In this document: positions 33,911 through 40,832 of the stretch, piece after piece
Layout of the letters: each line of letters starts with the position of its first letter
Numbering within the stretch: the stretch's first letter is position 1
Notes under the pieces: model-generated
What the model saw: only the letters and a program-made list of their open reading frames with translations
The model's database searches: none
What the model was told of the DNA's origin: nothing
Source of the DNA: an uncultured Prevotellaceae bacterium
Lineage (GTDB): Bacteria; Bacteroidota; Bacteroidia; Bacteroidales; Bacteroidaceae
Assembly (NCBI GenBank): GCA_946406555.1
Contig: CAMJLB010000009.1
Span: 1 to 40,832 of the forward strand
Length of the DNA stretch: 40,832 nucleotides
Direction of reading: 5' to 3'
Program-made: the position numbers and the translations under genes

Positions 33911-35929
33911 ATGAGCAGACCTTTCTTTTTACTACTACTCCATATTTTCTGTTCTGCATGCATCGCTGCCCAGGAGCTGTCGCTGCTGCAGCTGCCGGAC
34001 GGCGAGCAGCTGCCCCGTGTAGCCACGACCCATGTGCTTCAGGATGCCGAGGGTGCCCTCTGGTATGCCACCGAGGGTGGCGGTCTCTGCCGCGACGATG
34101 GCCACGGCGTGAGCGTGTTTCGCAGCGATGCCGACAACCCAGACCTGCTGGGCAGCAACAAGGTGGCCTGCATAGCCGAGGCAGGCCATTACATCGTGGT
34201 TGGCACCTTTCATGGCGCCTACCTGCTCGACAAGGCCGACTACTCCATACGCCGGATGGCCGAGGTCGACGACAAGCGCGTCGACGACATACTGGTGCTG
34301 CGCAGTGGCGACGTGCTGCTCACGGCCAACCAGAAAATATTCCGCTTCAGTGCCACCCTACAGCTGAAGCATACCTATTCCTCGCCCGGCAAGTATGTGG
34401 CCCACCTGTTTGAAGATGCCAGGGGCCGTGTCTGGGCCACACAGTGGGACGGCGGTCTGTTGAAGCTTCGTGGGGGCGAGTTCGTGGCAGCCCCCTGGCC
34501 CGTTGCCGCTGCTCCCACCGACCTGGCCGATGCCCCTGGCGGCCGTCTCTGGATAGGCACGGTGGGGGGCGGTGTGGTGAGCTATCAGCCCGACCACGGC
34601 ACAGCCGAGGAGCAGCCTGCCACGGCCGGCGTCGTCTGCATTGATTTGCAGCCATCGCTCGATGGCAGGCGACTATGGCTGAGCACCACCAGCGGACTGC
34701 GCCTCTTCGAGGCCGATGCACAGCTGCGCCCTGTACCGATGGAATCGCTGCCTTCGGCCGCCACCCGTCTCTCGCTCGACAGTCAAGGCCGGCTGCTCAT
34801 TGCCGCCAGCCGCCAGCCGCTGCTGGCCATAGGCTCCACGACACCGTGGCCGCTGCCCGCTGCGCTTGACCCCCATAAAGCCGACTCGCTGCGCGCAGCT
34901 CGCCACCTGAAAGCCCGCCCAACTGCTATGACATGGCAAGGCGGCACCCTTTGGTTCAGCACGGGCCACGACATACGACGGCAGCCTGGCGACAAGGCCC
35001 AGGAAGAGGTGGTGCTCGGCAAGCTGAAAGATGTGTCGGCCATGGCCTTCGCCCCTGATGGCACGCTATGGCTGGGCACCATCTTCGGCGTGCTCTATGC
35101 CTACCGCGAGGGGCGACTGCTCACCGACCATTATGGCAGCAACGAGCACGGTGATGCCGTCGTAGCTCTTGGGGCCGACAGTACCGGCATGCTCACCATC
35201 GTCTACGACCGCTATGCCCGGCGCTACGACACACAGCGCCACACGCTCCGCCAGCAGAGCATAGAGCCGGCAGGCACGTACCGCATCGAGCTGCAGGAGA
35301 CGCTTCCATACCAACACTGGAGCCAGCCGGCCCACGAGACCACCACAGAGCGCATGCCCCATTGGGGGTGGTGGGTGCTGGCAGTGCTCTGCCTGCTGCT
35401 CATGGCAATGCAGGGCTACGTGTGGTTTCTCCACAGACAGCGCAGGATATTCCTGAACGAGATAAAAAAGCCCGAACCCTTGTCCATAGGCGGGCAGCAG
35501 GAATCAGCCCCCGATACAACCGGCACCGCTGCTGCCGAAGCCCATACGGCAAGCACTCCCCTACCCCAGGAAGACGAGCCGATAGCGGCACCTCGCTCAA
35601 ATGCTTTCTTGAAAAAAGCCATCGCCCAGATAGAATCCCATCTGAGCGACGACAATTACACGGTAGAGCAGCTGGCCGCCGATCTGTGCATGAGCCGCAT
35701 GACCTTCTACAGGAAGATACAGATGGCCACGGGCCAGAAGCCCACCGAGTTCATACGCACCGTGCGCCTGCGCCATGCTGCCAACCTGCTACGCGAGGGC
35801 AGCATGACCATATCCGAGATAGGCTATGCCTCGGGGTTCTCGTCGGTGAGCTACTTCAGCCGCTGTTTCCGCACCATGTATGGCGTCTCGCCCACGCAGT
35901 ATGTAGCCTCTGCAGCCACCCCGCAGTAG
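33911..35929 (+). CDS. Membrane-anchored Reg_prop sensor with AraC DNA-binding domain, no kinase
   Basis: The start at 33911 (MSRPFFLLLLHIFCSACIAAQ) gives 672 residues with a signal sequence. A periplasmic beta-propeller follows, seen as repeated Reg_prop motifs: GALWYATEGGGL, GRVWATQWDGGL, GRLWIGTVGGGV, RRLWLSTTSGL and TLWLGTIFGVLY. One membrane helix lies at ~485-506. The cytoplasmic end is an AraC/HTH domain (~564-670; TVEQLAADLCMSRMTFYRKI and SEIGYASGFSSVSYFSRCF). Classical hybrid two-component systems also have Y_Y_Y, kinase and receiver domains; all are absent here. It probably senses an oligosaccharide (galactan or pectin-derived) and controls the divergent GH53 gene and the convergent GH88 gene. 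Confidence 0.85.
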   Translation: MSRPFFLLLLHIFCSACIAAQELSLLQLPDGEQLPRVATTHVLQDAEGALWYATEGGGLCRDDGHGVSVFRSDADNPDLLGSNKVACIAEAGHYIVVGTFHGAYLLDKADYSIRRMAEVDDKRVDDILVLRSGDVLLTANQKIFRFSATLQLKHTYSSPGKYVAHLFEDARGRVWATQWDGGLLKLRGGEFVAAPWPVAAAPTDLADAPGGRLWIGTVGGGVVSYQPDHGTAEEQPATAGVVCIDLQPSLDGRRLWLSTTSGLRLFEADAQLRPVPMESLPSAATRLSLDSQGRLLIAASRQPLLAIGSTTPWPLPAALDPHKADSLRAARHLKARPTAMTWQGGTLWFSTGHDIRRQPGDKAQEEVVLGKLKDVSAMAFAPDGTLWLGTIFGVLYAYREGRLLTDHYGSNEHGDAVVALGADSTGMLTIVYDRYARRYDTQRHTLRQQSIEPAGTYRIELQETLPYQHWSQPAHETTTERMPHWGWWVLAVLCLLLMAMQGYVWFLHRQRRIFLNEIKKPEPLSIGGQQESAPDTTGTAAAEAHTASTPLPQEDEPIAAPRSNAFLKKAIAQIESHLSDDNYTVEQLAADLCMSRMTFYRKIQMATGQKPTEFIRTVRLRHAANLLREGSMTISEIGYASGFSSVSYFSRCFRTMYGVSPTQYVASAATPQ

Positions 35930-35930
35930 G

Positions 35931-38165
35931 TTATCTGATGGCGTGGTCGGCCGCCACATTGCCGGCGTGCCAGGCTTTGCGTGCCGTCCAGTCGCGTGCC
36001 GGTGCGGCCCAGAAGGGGTCGGTGGCAGGCAGGCCGAGCGGCAGGAAGGCTGCGGTGCAGAGGTAGAGACTGCCCGTATTGATGTAGTCTTCCGACATGC
36101 GTATCTGGCTGCCCGTATAGCCTATGCGCAGCCAGCCGTTGCCGTCGAAGGTAAGGGGCTGACTGAGCTGGCGCTGCATGACGGCGGTAAGGGCGCAGCG
36201 CACCTGGGCAGGACTGACGTCGGCGGGCAACAGGTGAAGCAGGGCGGCATCGCTGAGGGCATGGAAGGCTCCGAAGCGGTAGACGATGGAGCGGCCGGTG
36301 ACGGGATAGCTGCCTTCGGGCGAGATCATACGATCAAGCTGGGCTGCCAGACGGCCGTGGCGCTGCATCTGCGTGGGCAGAAAGTCGGCTCCTTCGAGGT
36401 TGTGCTTTTTCAAGACCTGCAGCGTCTCGGTGAACATGGGGTGTATGACGAGGCTGTTGTAGAAGTCGAGGTGGAAGTCGGGACCGTCGCCATACCAACC
36501 GTCGCCCTTATACCACTCGTTGCGGAAGCGGTTCACGCCATACATGAGCCGCTCCATGTCGCACTCGCCGGTAAATTCCAGCAGCGCCGCCTCGATGATG
36601 GAGGCGAAGAGCAGCCAGTTGCACTCATAGGGCTTGATGCCGCGCGACGTCTTCCACTCGCCTACGAGCCACTGCTGCGTCTGCTTGTCGAGCCGGTTCC
36701 ATATCTGCGTCGGCGCGCGCAGTATGCCCTCGGCCAGGAAGGCGGCATCGACGAGCGGCTGCGAGTGGCGGCGGTCGAACATCAAGTGGTCTCTCGATGC
36801 AGGGTCAACGCCGTTCTTCAGTCCGCGCACCACCAGGTCGATGTATTTCTCACGCAGCCTGCCCTCTTCCGTGTCGTCGGGTCCCAGCTCCAGCCAGGGG
36901 GCTATACCGCAGATGGTGCGCCCCACGGCCTCGAGATACGACACCTCCTTGCGCAGTGGTTCTCGCGACAGCGACTCGAAGGGCATCTTTTCCTTCAGTG
37001 TCCCGGCGGCAAGGTTCTCCAGCACGGGGGCGGCAATCTTCGTCAGCGTCTCTATCCACATCTTCCGGTCGGCCGCGCCCGTAGGTTTGGCCAGCAGCTG
37101 CTTCATGCGCATGAGTGCCTCTACGTAGTAATAGTCGCCGTAGGTGAGGGGCACGTCGACTTCGGCCTTGCCGGGCAGATGGCCCACGCCGTGCTTCAGG
37201 ATGAAGCCTCCCTGCTCGCCCTCGGTGGCCAGATATTCCGGCGACGAGAGCGTGCGCAACTGCTGCTGGGCCAAAGCGAGCCACTGTGGCGCCAGCTCTG
37301 AAGGGTCGAGCTGGCTCAGCTCTATCAGCGCCGAAGCCATGATGGCAGCCGCCGAGGCATCGCGAAGGCACTTGGCCTTCGACGATTTACTTTTTCCGCT
37401 TTCAGTTCCCGGGGCATCGTAGTCCCAATAGGGCACCTTGTCTTGGGGCAGCCGGGGGTGGTTCATCAGAAACTTGCCTATCTGCTGTGCCTGGTGCAGG
37501 TAGCGCGGATTCAGCGTCTCGCGATACATCATCGTGTAGCCATAGAGCCCCCATGCCTGCCCACGTGCCCAGGCACTGCCGTCGGCATAGCCCTGGTGGG
37601 TGTTTTTGGCATGGGGTTTTCCGCTGAGGGTGTCGTAGCTTACCACATGGAAGGTGGAGAAATCCTCGCGGAAATGGTTTTTCATGGTGGTGTTGGCGTG
37701 TCGCTCGGCTATACGCTCATAGCGCATGTCGCCCGTCTGGCGCGTCATGAAACAGAGCATCTCAAGGTTCATCATATTGTCGATGATGACCGGATACTGC
37801 CAGCGCGGCCCCGACTCCCACGACTTGATGAGTCCTATCTTGTCGTTCCAGCGCGTCAGCAGGCTCTGCGTTCCCTGGTTGATGACGTCGAGATAATGCT
37901 TGTTGCCAGTGAGGCGATAGCCTTGGCCGAAGCTGCAGTAGAGCATGAAGCCCAGGTCGTGGGTGTTGGTCACGAGCTTGGCAGGTTCCACCCTGTCGGT
38001 AAACATTTCGGCATAGGCCCGCAGCCGTTCGTTGCCCGTGTCTTCGTAGAGCAGCCACAGCACGCCGGGATAGAAGCCCGACACCCAGTGGTCGTAGCGG
38101 ATGGTCTTCAGCTCGCCGCGCTCAAAGGTGCGCGGCAGGGCGTTTCCCCCCATGCGGGATTTCAA
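35931..38165 (-). CDS. GH88-type unsaturated uronyl hydrolase fused to DUF2264, apparently N-terminally short
   Basis: The 744-residue protein has two domains. Residues 1 to ~365 match GH88: DHWVSGFYPGVLWLLYEDTG, THDLGF, GYADGSAWARGQAWGLYG, and the substrate-binding DYYYVEAL. Residues ~380-744 match DUF2264 (ECNWLLFASIIEAALL, GDGWYGDGPDFHLDFYNS). GH88 removes unsaturated uronic acid from lyase products. The protein starts with TTG at 38165, or ATG at 38153, only ~25 residues before the first conserved motif. A signal peptide and roughly 40-60 residues normally before that motif are missing. Only 62 bp separate it from the divergent gene at 38228. Its stop lies 1 bp from the regulator's stop. 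Confidence 0.8.
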   Translation of the reverse strand: MKSRMGGNALPRTFERGELKTIRYDHWVSGFYPGVLWLLYEDTGNERLRAYAEMFTDRVEPAKLVTNTHDLGFMLYCSFGQGYRLTGNKHYLDVINQGTQSLLTRWNDKIGLIKSWESGPRWQYPVIIDNMMNLEMLCFMTRQTGDMRYERIAERHANTTMKNHFREDFSTFHVVSYDTLSGKPHAKNTHQGYADGSAWARGQAWGLYGYTMMYRETLNPRYLHQAQQIGKFLMNHPRLPQDKVPYWDYDAPGTESGKSKSSKAKCLRDASAAAIMASALIELSQLDPSELAPQWLALAQQQLRTLSSPEYLATEGEQGGFILKHGVGHLPGKAEVDVPLTYGDYYYVEALMRMKQLLAKPTGAADRKMWIETLTKIAAPVLENLAAGTLKEKMPFESLSREPLRKEVSYLEAVGRTICGIAPWLELGPDDTEEGRLREKYIDLVVRGLKNGVDPASRDHLMFDRRHSQPLVDAAFLAEGILRAPTQIWNRLDKQTQQWLVGEWKTSRGIKPYECNWLLFASIIEAALLEFTGECDMERLMYGVNRFRNEWYKGDGWYGDGPDFHLDFYNSLVIHPMFTETLQVLKKHNLEGADFLPTQMQRHGRLAAQLDRMISPEGSYPVTGRSIVYRFGAFHALSDAALLHLLPADVSPAQVRCALTAVMQRQLSQPLTFDGNGWLRIGYTGSQIRMSEDYINTGSLYLCTAAFLPLGLPATDPFWAAPARDWTARKAWHAGNVAADHAIR

Positions 38166-38227
38166 AAAAATTAATGAAATGCAATAAAAGTTTCTTTTTT
38201 CGGTTATATATATAAAGCAAACCTTAG

Positions 38228-39349
38228 ATGACCCAACAGTTACTATTCATAATTGGTGCCTTTGTGGTGAGCGCGGCCTGCGGCTTCGCGTTCATACCCG
38301 TCATACTCGACTACTGCAAGCGCAAGGGCCTCTACGACCTACCCAACAGCCGGAAGGTGCACAAGAATGCCGTGCCGCGCCTGGGTGGGGTGAGCTTCCT
38401 GCCCAGCATGTTCGTCGCCTTTCTTGTCAGCACGCTGGCCATCAACAACTTCACGGGCTACAGCCAGGTGACGTTCAGTCTCTGGTCGCTCTATTTCTTC
38501 ATCAGCCTGTTGCTCATCTATGTCGTGGGGCTCATCGACGACCTGATAGGGCTGAATGCCACGACCAAGTTCACCATGCAAATCATAGCCGCCTCGCTGC
38601 TGCCCCTGGCGGGACTATACATCAACAATCTCTATGGTTTTCTGGGGTTCCACGAGATACCTTTCTTCGTCGGTGCACCGCTCACGGTGTTTGTCATCGT
38701 GTTTGTCAACAATGCCATCAACCTCATCGACGGCATCGACGGCCTGTCGGCCAGCCTGTCGCTCATTGCGCTGACGGGGTTCCTGCTGTGCTTCCTGCGC
38801 GAGGGGGTATGGATCTACGGTCTGCTCATCGCGGGACTCATGGGGGTGCTGGTGCCCTTTCTCTACTTCAACCTGCTGGGCGATGCCGACAAGAACCGCA
38901 AAATCTTCATGGGCGACTCCGGCTCGCTGACGCTGGGCTTCATTTTGGGATTCCTGGCGGTGAAGTTCTCGATGGACAACCCCAACGTGATGACGTTCAG
39001 CCCCGACAGCCTGCTGCTCTCGCTGACGTTGCTGGTGGTGCCGGTGTTCGATGTGGTGCGCGTGTCGCTGGTGCGCATCGCCCACCACAAGCCCATCTTC
39101 CGGGCCGACAAGAACCACATACACCATAAACTCATGCGCACGGGGCAGACGCAGCATCAGGCGCTGGCCTGCATCCTGCTGCTCGCGCTCTTCTACATAG
39201 GGCTGAACCTGCTACTGCGCAATCATCTGCCACTCACGCTCATCATCGTCGTCGACGTGGTGGTGTGGGTGCTGTTCCATTTTGTTCTCAACCGTGCCAT
39301 CGGCCGTGCCGGTGGCCAAGTGTTCTTAGATGCTGCCCGTGATGAATAG
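38228..39349 (+). CDS. WecA/MraY-family undecaprenyl-phosphate sugar-1-phosphate transferase
   Basis: The 373-residue protein is polytopic (about eleven helices) and has the polyprenyl phosphoglycosyltransferase motifs: DLPNSRKVHKNAVPRLGG near residue 37, GLIDDLIGL, NNAINLIDGIDGL, FMGDSGSLTLGF, and ADKNHIHHKLMRTG with the HIHH carbohydrate-binding motif of WecA. It would transfer a GlcNAc-type sugar phosphate to undecaprenyl phosphate, starting a surface glycan. A WecB epimerase is present in the same window. The next gene, a different type of initiating transferase, overlaps its end. Confidence 0.9.
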   Translation: MTQQLLFIIGAFVVSAACGFAFIPVILDYCKRKGLYDLPNSRKVHKNAVPRLGGVSFLPSMFVAFLVSTLAINNFTGYSQVTFSLWSLYFFISLLLIYVVGLIDDLIGLNATTKFTMQIIAASLLPLAGLYINNLYGFLGFHEIPFFVGAPLTVFVIVFVNNAINLIDGIDGLSASLSLIALTGFLLCFLREGVWIYGLLIAGLMGVLVPFLYFNLLGDADKNRKIFMGDSGSLTLGFILGFLAVKFSMDNPNVMTFSPDSLLLSLTLLVVPVFDVVRVSLVRIAHHKPIFRADKNHIHHKLMRTGQTQHQALACILLLALFYIGLNLLLRNHLPLTLIIVVDVVVWVLFHFVLNRAIGRAGGQVFLDAARDE

Positions 39350-39926
39350 TACGACAAAACGCCTGTTCGACATCCTTGGCTCGCTGGCGGGAATCATTAT
39401 CTTTTCGCCTTTGTTCCTTATTATATATATAGGCCAGAAGCTGACCTACGATGGTCCGGCCATCTATGTGCAGGAGCGTATCGGCCTGGGGGGCCGCCCG
39501 TTCAACATCTACAAGTTCCGCACGATGGTTACCAACAGCGAGACCGACGGCGTGCCACAGCTGGCCGAACCCGACGACGAGCGGCTTACCAAGTTTGGCA
39601 AGTTTTTGCGCAGCCATCATCTCGACGAGCTGCCCCAGCTGTGGAACGTGCTGCGGGGCGACATGTCGTTTATCGGCCCTCGGCCAGAACGCAAGTATTT
39701 CGTTGACAAGATTATAAAGCACGACCCGCGCTATGTAGAGCTATACAAGATACGGCCCGGCATCACCTCGTATGCCACGCTCTACAACGGTTATACCGAC
39801 ACGATGGAGAAGATGCTGCGGCGCCTGGAGCTGGACCTCTACTACTTGGAGCACCGCTCCTGGGCTTTCGACCTGCAGATTCTCTGGAAGACCTTCACCA
39901 GCATTGTATTCGGAAAGCGGTTCTGA
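39342..39926 (+). CDS. WcaJ-type sugar transferase (monotopic phosphoglycosyltransferase)
   Basis: The start at 39342 (MNSTTKRLFDILGS) gives 194 residues; an in-frame ATG at 39330 adds four. It has the bacterial sugar transferase domain: a single re-entrant hydrophobic segment (IIIFSPLFLIIYIG), FNIYKFRTMV, HHLDELPQLWNVLRGDMSFIGPRPE with the Asp-Glu dyad, and RPGITSYATL. Enzymes of this class transfer a sugar phosphate to undecaprenyl phosphate at the inner membrane. It overlaps the WecA-like gene by 8 bp. Two initiating enzymes of unrelated folds in one unit is unusual. Confidence 0.85.
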   Translation: MNSTTKRLFDILGSLAGIIIFSPLFLIIYIGQKLTYDGPAIYVQERIGLGGRPFNIYKFRTMVTNSETDGVPQLAEPDDERLTKFGKFLRSHHLDELPQLWNVLRGDMSFIGPRPERKYFVDKIIKHDPRYVELYKIRPGITSYATLYNGYTDTMEKMLRRLELDLYYLEHRSWAFDLQILWKTFTSIVFGKRF

Positions 39927-40066
39927 TTCATGACCGCTTCGCACAGCATTACAACCAGAGCGACTGAAAAGGGGCTTTTTTAATGCAAGTTTCTTAAGTT
40001 CATACATAACACCTGCGAAAGTTGAATTTTTTAATCTCACATGTGTATTGTTTTTGACTTATTTGC

Positions 40067-40097
40067 TTTGCCGTCTCAAGAATTATTCTTAACTTTG
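40067..40097 (+). promoter_or_regulatory. Bacteroidota-type promoter of the toxin-antitoxin pair
   Basis: TTTG at 40067-40070 and TAACTTTG at 40090-40097 are spaced by 19 bp, an ideal match. It lies inside the longest upstream frame and therefore decides the antitoxin start at 40149. The rest of the gap 39927-40148 shows only a weak 7-bp inverted repeat. Confidence 0.75.
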
Positions 40098-40148
40098 CCG
40101 TCGAAGACAAAAATCACAACAACTGACAACATCTTAAAAATAGGACAC

Positions 40149-40367
40149 ATGCAACAACTAATCATAAATCCTGCACAATACGAGCTTCTGAATGTTCTTT
40201 CTTGCATCACCAAGGAAGAAGATGTGACGGAACTGAAATCTGTTATAGTGAAATTCTTAAACAATCGTCTTCAAAAAGAGATAGACAGTCTTTGGGAAGA
40301 TGGCACACTCGACGGACAAAAAGTGGCTGCATGGAGTGATGAACACATGCGCACACCGTATAAATGA
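40149..40367 (+). CDS. Small putative antitoxin of a PIN-type toxin-antitoxin pair
   Basis: The 72-residue protein starts at MQQLIINPAQYELLN; an in-frame ATG at 40041 lies upstream of the promoter and is rejected. A purine-rich AGGAC precedes the start. The sequence is mostly helical and charged (KEEDVTELKSVIVKFLNNRLQKEIDSLWEDG) with no motif I can name. Its size, position and ATGA overlap with a PIN-domain gene make it the probable antitoxin, which would bind the toxin and its own promoter. Confidence 0.7.
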   Translation: MQQLIINPAQYELLNVLSCITKEEDVTELKSVIVKFLNNRLQKEIDSLWEDGTLDGQKVAAWSDEHMRTPYK

Positions 40368-40786
40368 ACAGCATGAGCAAAAGACATATTGTTCTCGACA
40401 CCAACTGCTTGATTCGTTCTCTTTCAAGGCGAAGCGAGTTTTACGATGTCTGGGAGGCATTTATTCTTGGAAGGTACACGCTTTGTGTTACTACAGAGAT
40501 ATTAACAGAGTATGAGGAAATCATCAGTACGCACATGTCTCCCTTGGCAGCACAACTGACAATAGAAATGATACTGAGGGCAACAAACGTCATGCGTGTG
40601 GATGCCCATTACAGATTCCGCCTTATAACAGCAGACAAAGACGACAACAAGTTCGTGGATTGCGCAATAGTGGCAAATGCCGAATACATTGTCACCAATG
40701 ACAAGCATTTTAAAGTATTAGAATCTATACCATTTCCTCATGTGGAAGTACGAATGCTGGAAGAATTTCATAAAGAATTAAGGTGA
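40364..40786 (+). CDS. PIN-domain ribonuclease toxin (COG1569-like)
   Basis: The 140-residue protein has the PIN fold: VLDTNCLIRSL near residue 10 (first acidic residue), TTEILTEYEEIIS with a conserved Glu, and DKDDNKFVDCAIVANAEYIVTNDKHF with the further acidic residues. The four acidic positions of the Mg-dependent nuclease are present. Such toxins cleave tRNA or mRNA when the antitoxin is degraded. A second ATG lies at codon 4. The last 46 bp of the window after its stop hold no feature. Confidence 0.85.
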   Translation: MNSMSKRHIVLDTNCLIRSLSRRSEFYDVWEAFILGRYTLCVTTEILTEYEEIISTHMSPLAAQLTIEMILRATNVMRVDAHYRFRLITADKDDNKFVDCAIVANAEYIVTNDKHFKVLESIPFPHVEVRMLEEFHKELR

Positions 40787-40832
40787 GTTCTAAAAATTAA
40801 TATTTGCGAGTGGAAGCCGTACCTTCTGAATC

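Noticed and set aside
35943..37301. 452-codon plus-strand frame
   Set aside because: Antisense shadow of the GH88-DUF2264 gene; the latter has clear conserved motifs.
39915..39939. Inverted repeat AAGCGGT/ACCGCTT after the sugar transferase
   Set aside because: Only 7 bp with an 11-nt loop, partly inside the gene, and no T run follows; not a convincing terminator.
40041..40148. N-terminal extension of the antitoxin to an ATG at 40041
   Set aside because: The promoter at 40067-40097 lies inside this extension, so the transcript would start after that ATG.

Overview
The window looks like chromosomal DNA of a Bacteroidota bacterium, most likely Prevotella-like. The evidence is direct: several genes are preceded by the Bacteroidota -7 element TAnnTTTG, twice with a TTTG element 19-20 bp upstream. 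The protein families also fit: multi-SLBB export protein, carboxypeptidase-regulatory/beta-barrel outer membrane protein, Reg_prop/AraC membrane regulator, DUF4838, GH88-DUF2264, GH53, and C-termini resembling type IX secretion signals. I saw no tRNA, rRNA, insertion sequence, phage gene or CRISPR array.

Layout. (1) 134-5998, plus strand: LolA-like protein, small exported protein, hotdog dehydratase-like protein, family-2 glycosyltransferase and a giant MMPL/RND exporter fused to a PlsC-type acyltransferase. This combination resembles the accessory half of an aryl-polyene/flexirubin-type cluster whose ketosynthase and ACP genes would lie left of the window (inference). A 14-unit 8-bp repeat fills the gap before the exporter. 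(2) 5995-12895, minus strand: a compact four-gene operon of a sugar kinase-nucleotidyltransferase fusion, a modular secreted glycosidase-like protein, an alpha/beta esterase and a histidine (MINPP/phytase-like) phosphatase, which suggests glycan scavenging coupled to nucleotide-sugar salvage. (3) 13148-17047: type II pantothenate kinase and a convergent outer-membrane beta-barrel protein, separated by a near-ideal bidirectional terminator.

(4) 17287-31619: a Wzx/Wzy-type exopolysaccharide or O-antigen locus with Wza-like exporter, Wzz-like chain-length protein, Wzy (EpsG-like), Wzx, four glycosyltransferases, WecB and a hexapeptide acyltransferase. A DUF4838 protein sits on the opposite strand. 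The glycan-specific genes are visibly more AT-rich than their neighbours. (5) 31620-31935: a non-coding block dense in inverted and direct repeats. (6) 31936-38165: a small pectin-side-chain utilisation group, GH53 galactanase and GH88-DUF2264 (N-terminally short), flanking a membrane-anchored Reg_prop/AraC regulator that lacks kinase and receiver domains. (7) 38228-39926: two overlapping genes for the two unrelated classes of initiating phosphoglycosyltransferase, plausibly the other end of the polysaccharide locus. (8) 40067-40786: a PIN-domain toxin-antitoxin pair with its own well-formed promoter.

How it fits together: regions 4 and 7 could build and export a surface polysaccharide (initiation, glycosyl transfer, flipping, polymerisation, length control, export), region 2 could recycle sugars, and region 6 could degrade galactan/pectin under its own sensor. 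All functions are assigned by reading motifs; no database search was run.
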